Below, piece by piece: positions 10,105 through 18,424 of a stretch of DNA of 64,000 nt. The translations under genes were made by a program, and so were the position numbers. The stretch covers positions 1,350,001-1,414,000 of the forward strand of contig CP001769.1 in assembly GCA_000024525.1 (NCBI GenBank), given 5' to 3'. The DNA is from Spirosoma linguale DSM 74 (GTDB taxonomy: Bacteria; Bacteroidota; Bacteroidia; Cytophagales; Spirosomataceae). How positions within the stretch are numbered: the stretch's first letter is position 1; the number at the start of each line of letters is the position of its first letter. Below the pieces are notes generated by a model. The model was not told the DNA's origin, searched no databases, and worked only from the letters and a program-made list of their open reading frames with translations.

Positions 10105-11208
10105 TTATGCAACTTGTACCCGTTCGGTCCGGTCGATGGTAGCATTGCGGATAGCGACCTGCTGCGCCAGGGCTTCGGCCGCATCCCGGAAGGCTGCTGT
10201 TGCGATGGGATCGCCGGAGCTAATAGCGGGTCGTCCGTCGTCGCCGGATTCGCGAATACTTTGCACAAGAGGAATCTGCCCTAACATCGGCACATCGAAT
10301 TGATCAGCCAGCAACTGCCCACCTCCTTTACCAAAAATATAATATTTATGGTCGGGCAATTCAGCTGGCGTAAAGTAAGACATGTTTTCGATCACGCCCA
10401 ACACCGGCACGTTGATCTGTGGCTGGCGGAACATGGCCAGCCCTTTCGTAGCATCAGCCAGTGCCACTTTCTGGGGCGTTGTAACGATAATGGCACCCGT
10501 AACCGGTACGGTCTGTACCAGCGTTAAATGAATGTCGCCCGTACCTGGTGGCAGGTCAATGAGCAGGTAATCCAACTCACCCCAGTCGGCATCGGAGAAA
10601 AACTGCTGCAATGCCCGACCTGCCATGGTGCCTCGCCAAATAATTGCCTGACCCGGCGCTACGAGCAAGCCCATCGAAAGTATTTTAATCCCGAACTGCT
10701 GAATGGGTTCCATGCGTGTCAGGCCATCCTGCTGAAAAATACGCGGCTGAATGTTTTCGGCTCCGAACATCGTTGGCATGGAGGGGCCGTAAATGTCGGC
10801 GTCAATAATGCCCACTTTCGCACCTGATTTGTGCAGGGCAATGGCCAGGTTAGCTGTAACCGTCGATTTGCCAACTCCACCTTTGCCCGACGAAACCGCA
10901 ATGATATTTTTTACCCCCGGCAGCGTCGGTGCGTTCATGCGCGTTGAGGTTACGTCCGAAGTCATATCAATTGTTACCTGAATATCGGCACCGATATGGA
11001 TATGAATGGCATCTTCACAACGTTTGCGGATGACTTCTTTAAGCGGACAGGCTGGTGTTGTTAAAACGACGGTAAAACGAACGGAGTCGATACCCAGCAC
11101 AACATCCTTTACCATGTTGAGCGAAACAATGTCGCGCTTTAAATCGGGTTCTTCAACGGTGCTCAATGCCCGCAGAACAGCTTCAGTAGATAATCGGTAA
11201 TCAGACAT
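10105..11208 (-). CDS. Mrp/NBP35-family iron-sulfur cluster carrier ATPase
   Basis: A 367-residue protein. Residues 1-90 form a MIP18/DUF59 domain containing TPACPLKE; residues about 100-355 form the ParA-like P-loop domain with deviant Walker A GKGGVGKS (108-115), DADIYGPS and LLIDLPPGTGD. The protein is thought to bind and deliver Fe-S clusters in an ATP-dependent way. The C-terminal CxxC, which bridges clusters in many Mrp proteins after the ENMSYF motif, is absent here; the equivalent stretch reads TPAELPDHKYYIFG, a form I recall from other Bacteroidota. It is followed by the NifU-like gene. Confidence 0.93.
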   Translation of the reverse strand: MSDYRLSTEAVLRALSTVEEPDLKRDIVSLNMVKDVVLGIDSVRFTVVLTTPACPLKEVIRKRCEDAIHIHIGADIQVTIDMTSDVTSTRMNAPTLPGVKNIIAVSSGKGGVGKSTVTANLAIALHKSGAKVGIIDADIYGPSMPTMFGAENIQPRIFQQDGLTRMEPIQQFGIKILSMGLLVAPGQAIIWRGTMAGRALQQFFSDADWGELDYLLIDLPPGTGDIHLTLVQTVPVTGAIIVTTPQKVALADATKGLAMFRQPQINVPVLGVIENMSYFTPAELPDHKYYIFGKGGGQLLADQFDVPMLGQIPLVQSIRESGDDGRPAISSGDPIATAAFRDAAEALAQQVAIRNATIDRTERVQVA

Positions 11209-11255
11209 AGTTAACTGGAAAAAGGAGGAAGGTGAGGCAAAGGGCCGGGAAAACC

Positions 11256-12272
11256 TTATACAAGTTCTCCCGTTCCCGTTTCTTTCTTTTCTCCCTGTTT
11301 TAAACGAGTTCGAATATCAGCCAGTTCCGCCGAAAGATTGATACGATCTGAAAGTACCTCTAATTCGGCCAGCAGTTTAATCAGAAACTGCCGGTGGGCC
11401 GGGCTGTTATCACTATAAAGCGGGCGGTGAGCCAGCGATCTGCTGATCTGTGCCCATTGTGTAACGAATGCACGAAGTTCGGTATCAAATGCGCTTTGGA
11501 CAAACTTCTCGAAAATATAGTCGTGTGCCTGGGCATTTGGATGGATCATATCGACTTCGTAGAAACGATAATCGCGCAGATCGTCCATCATTAACTCGTA
11601 AGCCGGGAAATAGGACACCCAATTGTTCCAGATTGTTAGCTCATGGGCGATGACCCGCAGGGTGGATTTACTAACACTGTTGAGCGGCATGGTATCGCGC
11701 GTGTGGCGAACTGGGCTAACTGTCAGTACAACCTTCAGCCTGGGGTTCGCTTTGTGTACTGTTTTCATCAACCGGGTCAGGTCGTCGCGTAAGTGATCAA
11801 TCTGATAGAGGTACTTTTCAAAGAGTGTACCTGGCATCTTATGGCAGTTCGCTACCACCTCACCGGTTTTCAGGTGGCGATAGACGATAGCTGAGCCGAG
11901 CGTCAAAAACAGAAAGTCGGCTTGTCGGATGGCTTCGGCCGTTGTCGACAAGGCGTCGATTAGTTTGTTCCGTAGCTCATCTTGCGTGTTGGCCCAGAGT
12001 GACGAATGAAAATCATAATGGAACCACACGCCATCCCGTTCAATATAGCCGTTGTCGTCGGGTGCAGTGCCACGCAGTGCCATCGTTAGCAATTTAGCGA
12101 TGGTTACCGGATTGAAAATTGTACCGAACGGATTGTTGAGTACATCCAGTTTATGATCAATCAACCGACGTCCCATTACATCGGCAAAGCACGACCCAAT
12201 GGTAACGATCCGACTGTCGAGACCAAGGCGATAGGGGAGCGGTTCGGGCGAAAATTCGGTATGAAACTGCAT
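11256..12272 (-). CDS. GSCFA domain-containing protein
   Basis: A 338-residue protein carrying the GSCFA motif (IGSCFAD, about residues 26-32) that names the family, followed by NPFGTIFNP and, further on, FLTLGSAIVY and LTVSPVRHTRD. The fold is related to SGNH/GDSL hydrolases: the Ser of GSCFA would be the nucleophile, and DMIHPNAQAHDYI resembles the catalytic Asp-His block. The family is widespread in Bacteroidota; its substrate is not established. No signal peptide is seen. It lies upstream of Mrp on the same strand, separated by about 47 bases, and may share its transcript. Confidence 0.9.
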   Translation of the reverse strand: MQFHTEFSPEPLPYRLGLDSRIVTIGSCFADVMGRRLIDHKLDVLNNPFGTIFNPVTIAKLLTMALRGTAPDDNGYIERDGVWFHYDFHSSLWANTQDELRNKLIDALSTTAEAIRQADFLFLTLGSAIVYRHLKTGEVVANCHKMPGTLFEKYLYQIDHLRDDLTRLMKTVHKANPRLKVVLTVSPVRHTRDTMPLNSVSKSTLRVIAHELTIWNNWVSYFPAYELMMDDLRDYRFYEVDMIHPNAQAHDYIFEKFVQSAFDTELRAFVTQWAQISRSLAHRPLYSDNSPAHRQFLIKLLAELEVLSDRINLSAELADIRTRLKQGEKKETGTGELV

Positions 12273-12422
12273 ACTTTACCAACAAAAAATCGGACTGATT
12301 AGGTCCGGTTTTGGGAAAAGAATCTTGCAGGTAAACCGCTGATTATTAGCGATAATAAGGCAATGTTTATTGGATCAGGTTGTCTTATTTATAAGAAGAA
12401 TAACGCCTGATACATGATAAAA

Positions 12423-12462
12423 AAAATCGACCGGCTCATTTCGCAACGAGCCGGTCGATTTT
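12423..12462 (-). terminator. Bidirectional terminator downstream of rplI
   Basis: Fifteen-base arms, 12423-12437 and 12448-12462, pair perfectly (AAAATCGACCGGCTC with its complement) around a 10-base loop. A-rich and T-rich flanks allow termination on either strand. It lies 18 bases past the rplI stop and ends the ribosomal protein operon. Confidence 0.88.
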
Positions 12463-12479
12463 ATCAAAAATAGTACTGT

Positions 12480-12923
12480 TTATTCAGCCGAAACTACTTC
12501 AAATTTCACTTTGTGCTTCACATCCTTGTGCAGATCAAGAGCTGCTTCGTAGGTGCCCAGTACTTTAACATCTTCAACCGTAATTTTCTTCCGGTCGATG
12601 TCAAAGCCTTTCGCACGAAGGGCTTCAGCCACCTGGGTGTTGGTAACCCGACCGAAGATTTTGCCGCTGTCGCCCGCTTTCGCTGGAATCGTCAGCGTCA
12701 TATCGCCAATACCATCGGCAATATTCTGAGCTTCGGTTTTAATCTTCTCGGCTTTGTGAGCAGCCTGACGAATGTTTTCGGCAACGATCTTCTTGTTCGA
12801 GTCGGTTGCCATCATTGCAAATCCCTGAGGAATCAGGTAGTTGCGACCGTAACCGGGCTTCACCGTAACGGTGTCGTTCTTATAGCCCAGGCCGGCAATA
12901 TCGGTTTTTAAAATGATATCCAT
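12480..12923 (-). CDS. rplI: 50S ribosomal protein L9
   Basis: A 147-residue protein with the L9 N-terminal domain: DIILKTDIAGLGYKNDTVTV and the GYGRNYLIPQGFA signature at about residues 24-36. A long connecting helix and the C-terminal RNA-binding domain (FGRVTNTQVAEAL) follow. Length matches the family. It binds 23S rRNA near the L1 stalk. It is third in the rpsF-rpsR-rplI operon, separated from rpsR by 98 bases that contain a repeated inverted element. Confidence 0.98.
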   Translation of the reverse strand: MDIILKTDIAGLGYKNDTVTVKPGYGRNYLIPQGFAMMATDSNKKIVAENIRQAAHKAEKIKTEAQNIADGIGDMTLTIPAKAGDSGKIFGRVTNTQVAEALRAKGFDIDRKKITVEDVKVLGTYEAALDLHKDVKHKVKFEVVSAE

Positions 12924-12932
12924 TTTTGTGAG

Positions 12933-13014
12933 AGTCGGTAAGTTGGTAGGTCGATAAGTCGGTAAGTTATTAACTGCATGAGCGTCACTTACTGGCTTAC
13001 TGACTTACTGACTT
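12933..13014. repeat. Inverted AGTCGGTAAGT repeat in the rplI-rpsR spacer
   Basis: AGTCGGTAAGT occurs at 12933-12943 and 12957-12967. Near-complementary units (ACTTACTGACT type) run through 12987-13014, so the spacer RNA could fold into a long stem. A further copy lies at 13717-13740, upstream of rpsF. Confidence 0.7.
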
Positions 13015-13021
13015 GATTAAC

Positions 13022-13273
13022 TTATTTCAGTGAATCGCCTACGTATGGCAATATGGCCAGATGGCGAGCGCGTTTGACGGCCTGGGCCACTTTGCGCTGG
13101 TTTTTCAGGCTTGTGCCGGTTAACCGACGGGGAAGGATTTTACCTTGCTCGTTCAGTAATTTCAGCAGGAAGTTGCCGTCTTTGTAGTCGATATACTTGA
13201 TACCGGCTTTCTTGAAACGGTCGTATTTTTTACGGTTCTCGGTTTTCGAGACAGATTCGTTTTGCAGACTCAT
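13022..13273 (-). CDS. rpsR: 30S ribosomal protein S18
   Basis: An 83-residue protein with the S18 signature around [20 protein letters not shown], then [27 protein letters not shown]. It binds the platform of the small subunit next to S6. The gene starts two bases after the rpsF stop, so translation is probably coupled to rpsF. Confidence 0.98.
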   Translation of the reverse strand: MSLQNESVSKTENRKKYDRFKKAGIKYIDYKDGNFLLKLLNEQGKILPRRLTGTSLKNQRKVAQAVKRARHLAILPYVGDSLK

Positions 13274-13275
13274 GA

Positions 13276-13650
13276 TTACTTGGCCTCCCCGGCGTTTTCG
13301 GTTTGTTTTTTCTTACCCACTAAGCCATTGCGCTTACGATCGTTGTAGGCAACAGCGTGCTTGTCGAGCGAAACCGTCAGGTGGCGGATGATACGCTCGT
13401 CACGAAGATACTCGGTGTTGAGTTTCTCGATGATCGTGCCGGGGGCCTTAAACTCGAAGAGTTGGTAGTAACCCGTGTTCTTATGCTGAATTGGGTAGGC
13501 TAGCTTGCGCAGGCCCATGTGGTCTTCATGAACAAGTTCCGCACCGTTGTCGGTCAGCACTTTACGAAACTTGTCAACGGCGTCCTTCATCTGAGCTTCA
13601 GATAAAACGGGAGTTAAAATGAACACCGTTTCGTAGTTGTTAGGAAACAT
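13276..13650 (-). CDS. rpsF: 30S ribosomal protein S6
   Basis: A 124-residue protein with the S6 ferredoxin-like fold: [16 protein letters not shown] at the start, then [17 protein letters not shown] and [14 protein letters not shown]. The C terminus is a Lys-rich tail, as is common. It heads the S6-S18-L9 operon. No ssb gene lies between S6 and S18, unlike in many Firmicutes. A near-ideal Bacteroidota promoter lies upstream. Confidence 0.98.
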   Translation of the reverse strand: MFPNNYETVFILTPVLSEAQMKDAVDKFRKVLTDNGAELVHEDHMGLRKLAYPIQHKNTGYYQLFEFKAPGTIIEKLNTEYLRDERIIRHLTVSLDKHAVAYNDRKRNGLVGKKKQTENAGEAK

Positions 13651-13679
13651 TTTTTTGTAATTTGTTTGAAATGAGGGCG

Positions 13680-13710
13680 CAAAGGTAAGAAATAAACAGA
13701 CAAATGCAAA
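13680..13710 (-). promoter_or_regulatory. Promoter of rpsF-rpsR-rplI
   Basis: Read on the minus strand, TTTG (13710-13707) is followed after 19 bases by TACCTTTG (13687-13680), a perfect match to the Bacteroidota -33 and -7 boxes. Transcription would start near 13673, giving a leader of about 23 bases before the rpsF ATG. Confidence 0.8.
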
Positions 13711-13716
13711 GGGAGT

Positions 13717-13740
13717 AGTCGGTAAGTTAATAAGTCGGTT
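13717..13740. repeat. Further copy of the AGTCGGTAAGT element
   Basis: AGTCGGTAAGTTAATAAGTC repeats the unit found between rplI and rpsR and sits just upstream of the rpsF promoter. Copies therefore lie on both sides of rpsF-rpsR. Confidence 0.55.
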
Positions 13741-13761
13741 AGCCGCTTACTCCCTAAAAAA

Positions 13762-14712
13762 CTATTTTATAGTAAACTCACCATCACCAATCCGGAACCC
13801 TTCGCAATAGACCTCAACGGTGTGTTTGCCCTCAATAAAACGCTGACCACCCCGGCCATAGTAGAAATCGAGCCGCTGCCGGGTATTATCGAAAGTAAAC
13901 TTCTGCATGGCCGTGTAAATCATTCCCTGGTTGTTATACATAAACTCACCCGAGCCGGTGGCCAGATCGGAAACAACAGCGCCATTTGGGTCAATGATCC
14001 GGATATAAAGCAGTTTCTCGTCCTTTTTGGCTAGTCCGTTTGGCGAAAGCTGCATTGAGATGTGCACCTTATCAGTGCGCTTTGCTTTGTATTCCCCTCC
14101 GTCGGTTTCTTTTCCTTTGGCATTGACACCCGTTACCGTTACGGTTTCAGCCCTTAGGGCGGCTGCAATGGTTACTTTCTCCGCCAGCTCCTGATTTTTA
14201 ATCGTGACCGATACGACCGAGTCGCTCAGGCTTTGCTTCTCAGATTTTAAGCCACTGTTTTCCTGAGCAAGGGTTTGATTCTGTTGTGCCAGAACGCCGT
14301 TTTCTTCTTTCAATCGGGCAATTTCCTGGTCTTTCTGCGCCAGTAAAGATTGATAATTGCGAATCTTCTGATCATACTTCTTACTGTCGAACGAACCCAC
14401 ATTCTTGAGTTCACGCTTATCGACCTCAAGCTGGGCCTTTATCTTCATTAATGAATCGATATTGCCGCCTAATTGCCGGATTTCAGCAATTTTCTCATCT
14501 AATTGAGTTGAAATCGAATCAAGTTTTGTTTTAGCAATAAGTACCTCTTCTGTTTTTGCTGCAATGGTTGCGTCTTTTGTCTTGTTGTCCTGCCGCTCCT
14601 GATAATAGAAATAAAGCAGTAGTACGTTAAGGGCGGCCAGAATCAGTAAAGCCGCCAATAAGTAACTACGACTGTTATTCCGGGGTTGTGGTCTAGGTTC
14701 CATTGGGTTCAT
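13762..14712 (-). CDS. Membrane-anchored coiled-coil protein of unknown function
   Basis: A 316-residue protein. A short Pro/Arg/Asn-rich cytoplasmic N terminus precedes one membrane helix (about residues 19-36, LLAALLILAALNVLLLYF). A coiled coil rich in Lys, Glu, Gln and Leu covers about 38-180, with repeated SLLAQKDQEIARLKEE-type heptads. The C-terminal 115 residues or so form a beta-rich domain, presumably outside the cytoplasm. A start two codons later (MEPRPQ) is equally possible. I do not recognise a named family; similar proteins occur in Bacteroidota next to unrelated genes. It could be a cell-envelope organiser. Confidence 0.75.
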   Translation of the reverse strand: MNPMEPRPQPRNNSRSYLLAALLILAALNVLLLYFYYQERQDNKTKDATIAAKTEEVLIAKTKLDSISTQLDEKIAEIRQLGGNIDSLMKIKAQLEVDKRELKNVGSFDSKKYDQKIRNYQSLLAQKDQEIARLKEENGVLAQQNQTLAQENSGLKSEKQSLSDSVVSVTIKNQELAEKVTIAAALRAETVTVTGVNAKGKETDGGEYKAKRTDKVHISMQLSPNGLAKKDEKLLYIRIIDPNGAVVSDLATGSGEFMYNNQGMIYTAMQKFTFDNTRQRLDFYYGRGGQRFIEGKHTVEVYCEGFRIGDGEFTIK

Positions 14713-14831
14713 ATGTTAGACTGAAGAGTTGAGGTAGAAATCCTTTCCAAAACTAAACCATATTGGGATTTATTGTACTGGAAAGGCGGTTTTTGGCCAC
14801 AAACTACACGTTTAGGCTTAGTTCTCAAACC

Positions 14832-14839
14832 TATATTTG
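14832..14839 (+). promoter_or_regulatory. -7 promoter box upstream of the yggS homologue
   Basis: TATATTTG matches the Bacteroidota -7 consensus TAnnTTTG exactly. The -33 region is weak (TTTA at 14811-14814). It lies 47 bases before the start codon. Confidence 0.5.
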
Positions 14840-14885
14840 CACAATATTAATATAGCATTAGTTCAGGACCACTACCTTTCCCATT

Positions 14886-15545
14886 ATGATCGCTGATACG
14901 ATTCGCCTGATTGAGAGTGAATTACACGATAAGGCCAAGCTGATTGCCGTTACAAAAACGAAGCCCGTCGAGTTACTGCGCGAAGCGTATGAGGCCGGTT
15001 GTCGTCGGTTTGGGGAAAACAAAGTACAGGAAATGGCGGAGAAACAGCCGCAACTTCCCGACGATGTGCAATGGCATCTTATTGGTCATTTGCAGACCAA
15101 TAAAGTTAAATACATCGCTCCATTTGTTGCTCTGATCCACTCGGTCGATAGCCTGAAGCTGTTGCAGGAAATAAACAAACAGGCTGCCAAATCCAATCGG
15201 GTAATCGACTGCCTGCTTCAAATCTATATTGCCGATGAGGAAACGAAGTTCGGCCTGTCGGCGGAAGAAGCAGAAGCGCTACTGAACGCACCTGAACTGG
15301 ATGCCCTGTCACATATACGAATCGTTGGTCTGATGGGCTTGGCTACGAATACGGATGATACCGATAAAGTCCGGCTGGAATTTCGGGGGCTTAAAGAATT
15401 GTATGACAAGTTGGGCCAGATAAAGCGGCCAATGATTCAGTTTAGCGAACTGTCGATGGGTATGAGTGGCGACTACCGCCTTGCCGTTGAGGAAGGGAGT
15501 ACGCTGGTGCGAGTGGGTAGTGCTATTTTTGGAAGCCGAACCTGA
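14886..15545 (+). CDS. YggS-family pyridoxal-phosphate homeostasis protein
   Basis: A 219-residue protein of the YggS/PROSC family, a PLP-binding TIM-barrel protein without known catalytic activity that controls free PLP and amino-acid balance. The PLP lysine lies in AVTKTKP (Lys24). Further family motifs are FGENKVQE, WHLIGHLQTNKVK, FGLSAEEAE and LSMGMSGDYRLAVEEGSTLVRVGSAIFG. Length is typical. It precedes a DUF423 gene on the same strand, but an imperfect inverted repeat lies between the two. Confidence 0.94.
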   Translation: MIADTIRLIESELHDKAKLIAVTKTKPVELLREAYEAGCRRFGENKVQEMAEKQPQLPDDVQWHLIGHLQTNKVKYIAPFVALIHSVDSLKLLQEINKQAAKSNRVIDCLLQIYIADEETKFGLSAEEAEALLNAPELDALSHIRIVGLMGLATNTDDTDKVRLEFRGLKELYDKLGQIKRPMIQFSELSMGMSGDYRLAVEEGSTLVRVGSAIFGSRT

Positions 15546-15634
15546 ACCATGATTTTAATAAGATTGTAAGGATTTACATGAGAAGGACAAAAACTCTTAA
15601 AAATCCTTACAATCTTGTTGAAATCCTGGTTCAG
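15542..15634. repeat. 34-base imperfect inverted repeat (REP-like)
   Basis: Arms 15542-15575 and 15601-15634 match in 31 of 34 positions when one is reverse-complemented, with a 25-base loop. Core motifs are CTGAACCA at the outer ends and AAGATTGTAAGGATTT at the inner ends. It overlaps the yggS stop codon and ends four bases before the DUF423 start. It lacks a T-run, so it is more likely a dispersed repeat than a terminator. Confidence 0.75.
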
Positions 15635-15637
15635 ACT

Positions 15638-16015
15638 ATGAAATTCTTTATTCAATCCGGGGCCATTCTGGGCCTGTTGGGTGTTGGTCTCGGCGCGTTT
15701 GGGGCACATGCCCTGCGCACTATGCTCGATGCATCGGGCCGCACGGCTACATTCGAAACCGCTGTTAAGTATCAGTTTTACCACGCTTTAGCGCTCGTCC
15801 TGATTGGGTTGCTGATGCATACGTTTGGTAGTAACCCCACGATTGTGAAGCTGCTCAACTGGTCGGGCTATTCAATTTTGGGCGGTGTCCTTATTTTTTC
15901 GGGCTCGCTGTATATTCTGTGCTTCACCGGAATCACCTGGCTGGGCGCCATAACGCCCATTGGCGGCCTCGGCATGATTGCCGGCTGGGCACTGCTGCTG
16001 TGGGCCTTTTTATAA
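15638..16015 (+). CDS. DUF423 family membrane protein
   Basis: A 125-residue protein with four predicted membrane helices. It begins MKFFIQSGAILGLLGVGLGAFGAHAL, the typical DUF423 (YgdD-type) N terminus; an in-frame ATG at 15578 would lie inside the inverted repeat and is rejected. Conserved family segments are YQFYHALALVL and the C-terminal GITWLGAITPIGGLGMIAGW. It belongs to the inner membrane; its function is unknown. Confidence 0.92.
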   Translation: MKFFIQSGAILGLLGVGLGAFGAHALRTMLDASGRTATFETAVKYQFYHALALVLIGLLMHTFGSNPTIVKLLNWSGYSILGGVLIFSGSLYILCFTGITWLGAITPIGGLGMIAGWALLLWAFL

Positions 16016-16093
16016 AAGACAGAGGGGCAATTGGAGAGGGCAGACGAGCGGAAATTCATACGTTACCCTCGCCCTGCCCTTCGCTTTTTTTCG

Positions 16094-16101
16094 TATCTTT
16101 G
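16094..16101 (+). promoter_or_regulatory. -7 promoter box upstream of prfC
   Basis: TATCTTTG fits TAnnTTTG. It implies a start near 16108 and a leader of only about 13 bases before ATG 16121. No clear -33 TTTG is visible at the expected distance. Confidence 0.45.
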
Positions 16102-16120
16102 TGTCTTGATTCTGAGAATA

Positions 16121-17716
16121 ATGCAAACGAATATACAGGCTGAAACGGCCCGTCGACGGACGTTCGCCATCATTAGTCACCCTGATGCCGGTAAAACAAC
16201 GCTCACTGAAAAGCTCCTGCTTTTTGGGGGCGCTATTCAAACGGCCGGGGCTGTAAAGTCTAACAAAATAAAGAAAACCGCCACCTCCGATTTCATGGAA
16301 ATTGAGAAGCAGCGCGGTATTTCGGTGGCAACGTCGGTAATGACGTTCGAGTACCACGATCTGAAGATTAATATTCTCGATACACCGGGGCACAAAGATT
16401 TCGCGGAAGATACGTACCGGACGCTTACCGCTGTAGACAGCGTTATTCTGGTGATCGACTGCGTAAAAGGGGTTGAGGAACAAACGGAGCGGTTGATGGA
16501 AGTGTGCCGGATGCGCGATACGCCAGTAATCATTTTCATCAATAAACTTGACCGCGAAGGACAAAATCCGTTCGACCTGCTCGATGAGCTGGAAGAAAAA
16601 CTGAGCATTCGGGTTCGTCCTATGACCTGGCCGGTCAATATGGGTTCTGATTTTAAAGGCGTCTATAGCCTGATCGAGAAAAAGTTATATTTCTTTAAAG
16701 CCAACAAAACTAAAGTAGAGGCCGATGTTCTACCCATTGACCTGGCCGATGATCTGCTCGATGCAAAAGTGGGGCAGCGAGACGCAGCTCAGCTTCGCGA
16801 AGATGTTGAGCTGATTGATGGCGTGTACGATAGTTTCGACCGGCAGGCGTACTTGGATGGTAAACTGGCTCCTGTGTTCTTCGGATCGGCGGTAAACAAC
16901 TTCGGGGTAAAGGAACTGCTCGAAGGTTTCTGCGATATCTCACCGGAACCCATCGCGCGCCCAACCGACAAACGGGAAGTGCTGCCCGGCGAAAAGAACT
17001 TCAGCGGCTTTGTTTTCAAAATACACGCCAACCTCGACCCGCGCCACCGCGACCGTATTGCGTTCCTGCGGATATGCTCGGGGGTATTTGAACGGAACAA
17101 GTTCTACCACCATACCCGTCTGGACAAAAATGTTCGGTTTGCCAGCCCGTTCAGTTTCATGGCAGATAGTAAGAGTGTAGTCGAAGAAGGGTTTCCCGGC
17201 GATGTAGTCGGCCTGTACGATACAGGTACCTTCAAAATTGGTGATACCCTGACAGAAGGCGAGGAACTTCAGTTTCAGGGAATTCCGAGCTTTTCGCCCG
17301 AAATCTTTAAAGAACTGGTGAACCTGGACCCCATGAAGTCGAAGCAGTTGGATAAAGGAATTCAACAGTTGACCGATGAAGGTGTCGCTCAGTTATTCAA
17401 TCTGGAGTTAGGTAACCGGAAAATTGTTGGAACGGTAGGAGAGCTTCAGTTTGAAGTAATTCAGTATCGCCTGGAAAACGAATACGGAGCCAAATGCCGG
17501 TGGGTACACCTGAACTACACAAAAGCCTGCTGGATTACGGCCGAGAACCCGGCCAAACTGGCGGAGTTCATTCGCCTGAAAGGAAATCAGATTGCATACG
17601 ACAAAGACCAGAATCCGGTCTTCCTCGCCGAGTCGGATTGGATGCTTCGCATGAATCAGCAGAATAACCCGGACGTTACGTTCCACCTGACTTCGGAGTT
17701 TAAGGTCGCAGCCTGA
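16121..17716 (+). CDS. prfC: Peptide chain release factor 3
   Basis: A 531-residue translational GTPase that removes RF1/RF2 from the ribosome after termination. G1 is HPDAGKTT (about 20-27), the switch I region contains [13 protein letters not shown]3 is DTPGHKDF (about 87), and G4 is NKLDREG. The RF3-specific C-terminal domain includes [20 protein letters not shown]. The start at 16121 puts [15 protein letters not shown] at the N terminus as in the family; a further upstream in-frame ATG would overlap the promoter box. Single-gene unit with its own terminator. Confidence 0.96.
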   Translation: MQTNIQAETARRRTFAIISHPDAGKTTLTEKLLLFGGAIQTAGAVKSNKIKKTATSDFMEIEKQRGISVATSVMTFEYHDLKINILDTPGHKDFAEDTYRTLTAVDSVILVIDCVKGVEEQTERLMEVCRMRDTPVIIFINKLDREGQNPFDLLDELEEKLSIRVRPMTWPVNMGSDFKGVYSLIEKKLYFFKANKTKVEADVLPIDLADDLLDAKVGQRDAAQLREDVELIDGVYDSFDRQAYLDGKLAPVFFGSAVNNFGVKELLEGFCDISPEPIARPTDKREVLPGEKNFSGFVFKIHANLDPRHRDRIAFLRICSGVFERNKFYHHTRLDKNVRFASPFSFMADSKSVVEEGFPGDVVGLYDTGTFKIGDTLTEGEELQFQGIPSFSPEIFKELVNLDPMKSKQLDKGIQQLTDEGVAQLFNLELGNRKIVGTVGELQFEVIQYRLENEYGAKCRWVHLNYTKACWITAENPAKLAEFIRLKGNQIAYDKDQNPVFLAESDWMLRMNQQNNPDVTFHLTSEFKVAA

Positions 17717-17780
17717 CCGGTTTATACAAATTAATAAAAACTCATGCGTTCCTGATTAGTTATTACTGTCAGGGCGTTCG

Positions 17781-17839
17781 AAAAAAGCCGGTTCACGGTT
17801 CTTGAGGCTAACCCCAGGAACTATAAACCGGCTTTTTTT
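17781..17839 (+). terminator. Terminator of prfC
   Basis: AAAAAAGCCGGTT (17781-17793) pairs with AACCGGCTTTTTTT (17826-17839), with additional partial pairing inside. The T-run faces the plus strand. Confidence 0.85.
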
Positions 17840-17878
17840 GAGCGTTACCTTCCTATTACTCACGTTAACTGAAAGACA

Positions 17879-18211
17879 ATGATTCATTCATTCGCAACCG
17901 TTGCGCTGGTGCTGGCACTTGCCGGAACAGCCGCTGCTCAACAAAAGCAGCCACGTCGTACCAATGACAACAAATCGGCGACGGGTACCGTCTCGTCCAA
18001 CGATGCTGCCCGCTCAAACCCGTCGGCGGCCAATACCCACGACGGAACTAACGGAGCCTCAACTGGTACCGGTCTGACTAACGACCAGTATCAGGCAAAC
18101 GGCAGTTCGCCAAACCGTGGCACTACCAAAGTAGATGCTGCCAGTAGTGTTAGAACCGGCCCATCGAACGTGAAGGCAAAGAAGAAAACGCCTAAGGAAT
18201 CGAACCAGTAG
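17879..18211 (+). CDS. Small secreted low-complexity protein
   Basis: A 110-residue protein with a clear signal peptide (residues 1-20, ending AGTAAA before QQ). The mature region is low-complexity, rich in Ser, Thr, Asn, Gly and Ala, and ends with a basic tail (KAKKKTPKES). No domain is recognised. The length and composition suggest a disordered periplasmic or secreted protein. It lies between two inverted-repeat elements and has no obvious operon partner. Confidence 0.65.
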   Translation: MIHSFATVALVLALAGTAAAQQKQPRRTNDNKSATGTVSSNDAARSNPSAANTHDGTNGASTGTGLTNDQYQANGSSPNRGTTKVDAASSVRTGPSNVKAKKKTPKESNQ

Positions 18212-18215
18212 ACGC

Positions 18216-18295
18216 TGTAGTACCGACCGTCCCGGTCGGTTATGCATGAACAGCAAGAGCAAGCGTCACGCCCGACCGGGACGGTCGGCACTACA
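18216..18295. repeat. 24-base inverted repeat (REP-like)
   Basis: Arms 18216-18239 and 18272-18295 match in 23 of 24 positions as reverse complements. Each arm contains its own internal palindrome, CCGACCGTCCCGGTCGG. The 32-base loop is not structured. There is no T-run directly after it. The pattern is that of a mobile REP/BIME element. Confidence 0.78.
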
Positions 18296-18385
18296 AGAAC
18301 CTCTCGTAATGGGAGGTTTTTTTATGCCCTGAAAATTAAATACTGTTAAATGCTTGACTTAAACATATAGTGCGCCTACTATTGC

Positions 18386-18409
18386 AGTGTACTATTTATC
18401 TAATACACT
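18386..18409. promoter_or_regulatory. Probable operator of the GntR-type regulator
   Basis: AGTGTA (18386-18391) and TACACT (18404-18409) bracket a partly symmetric centre; 18 of 24 positions obey dyad symmetry. It lies 16 bases before the ABC gene start, and YtrA-type GntR repressors bind TGTA/TACA dyads and control their own operons. Confidence 0.6.
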
Positions 18410-18424
18410 ATAACGGTCAACTTT

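Noticed and set aside
12933..13014. Possible CRISPR-like array
   Set aside because: Units are only 11 bases, mixed in orientation, and have no regular spacers or cas genes.
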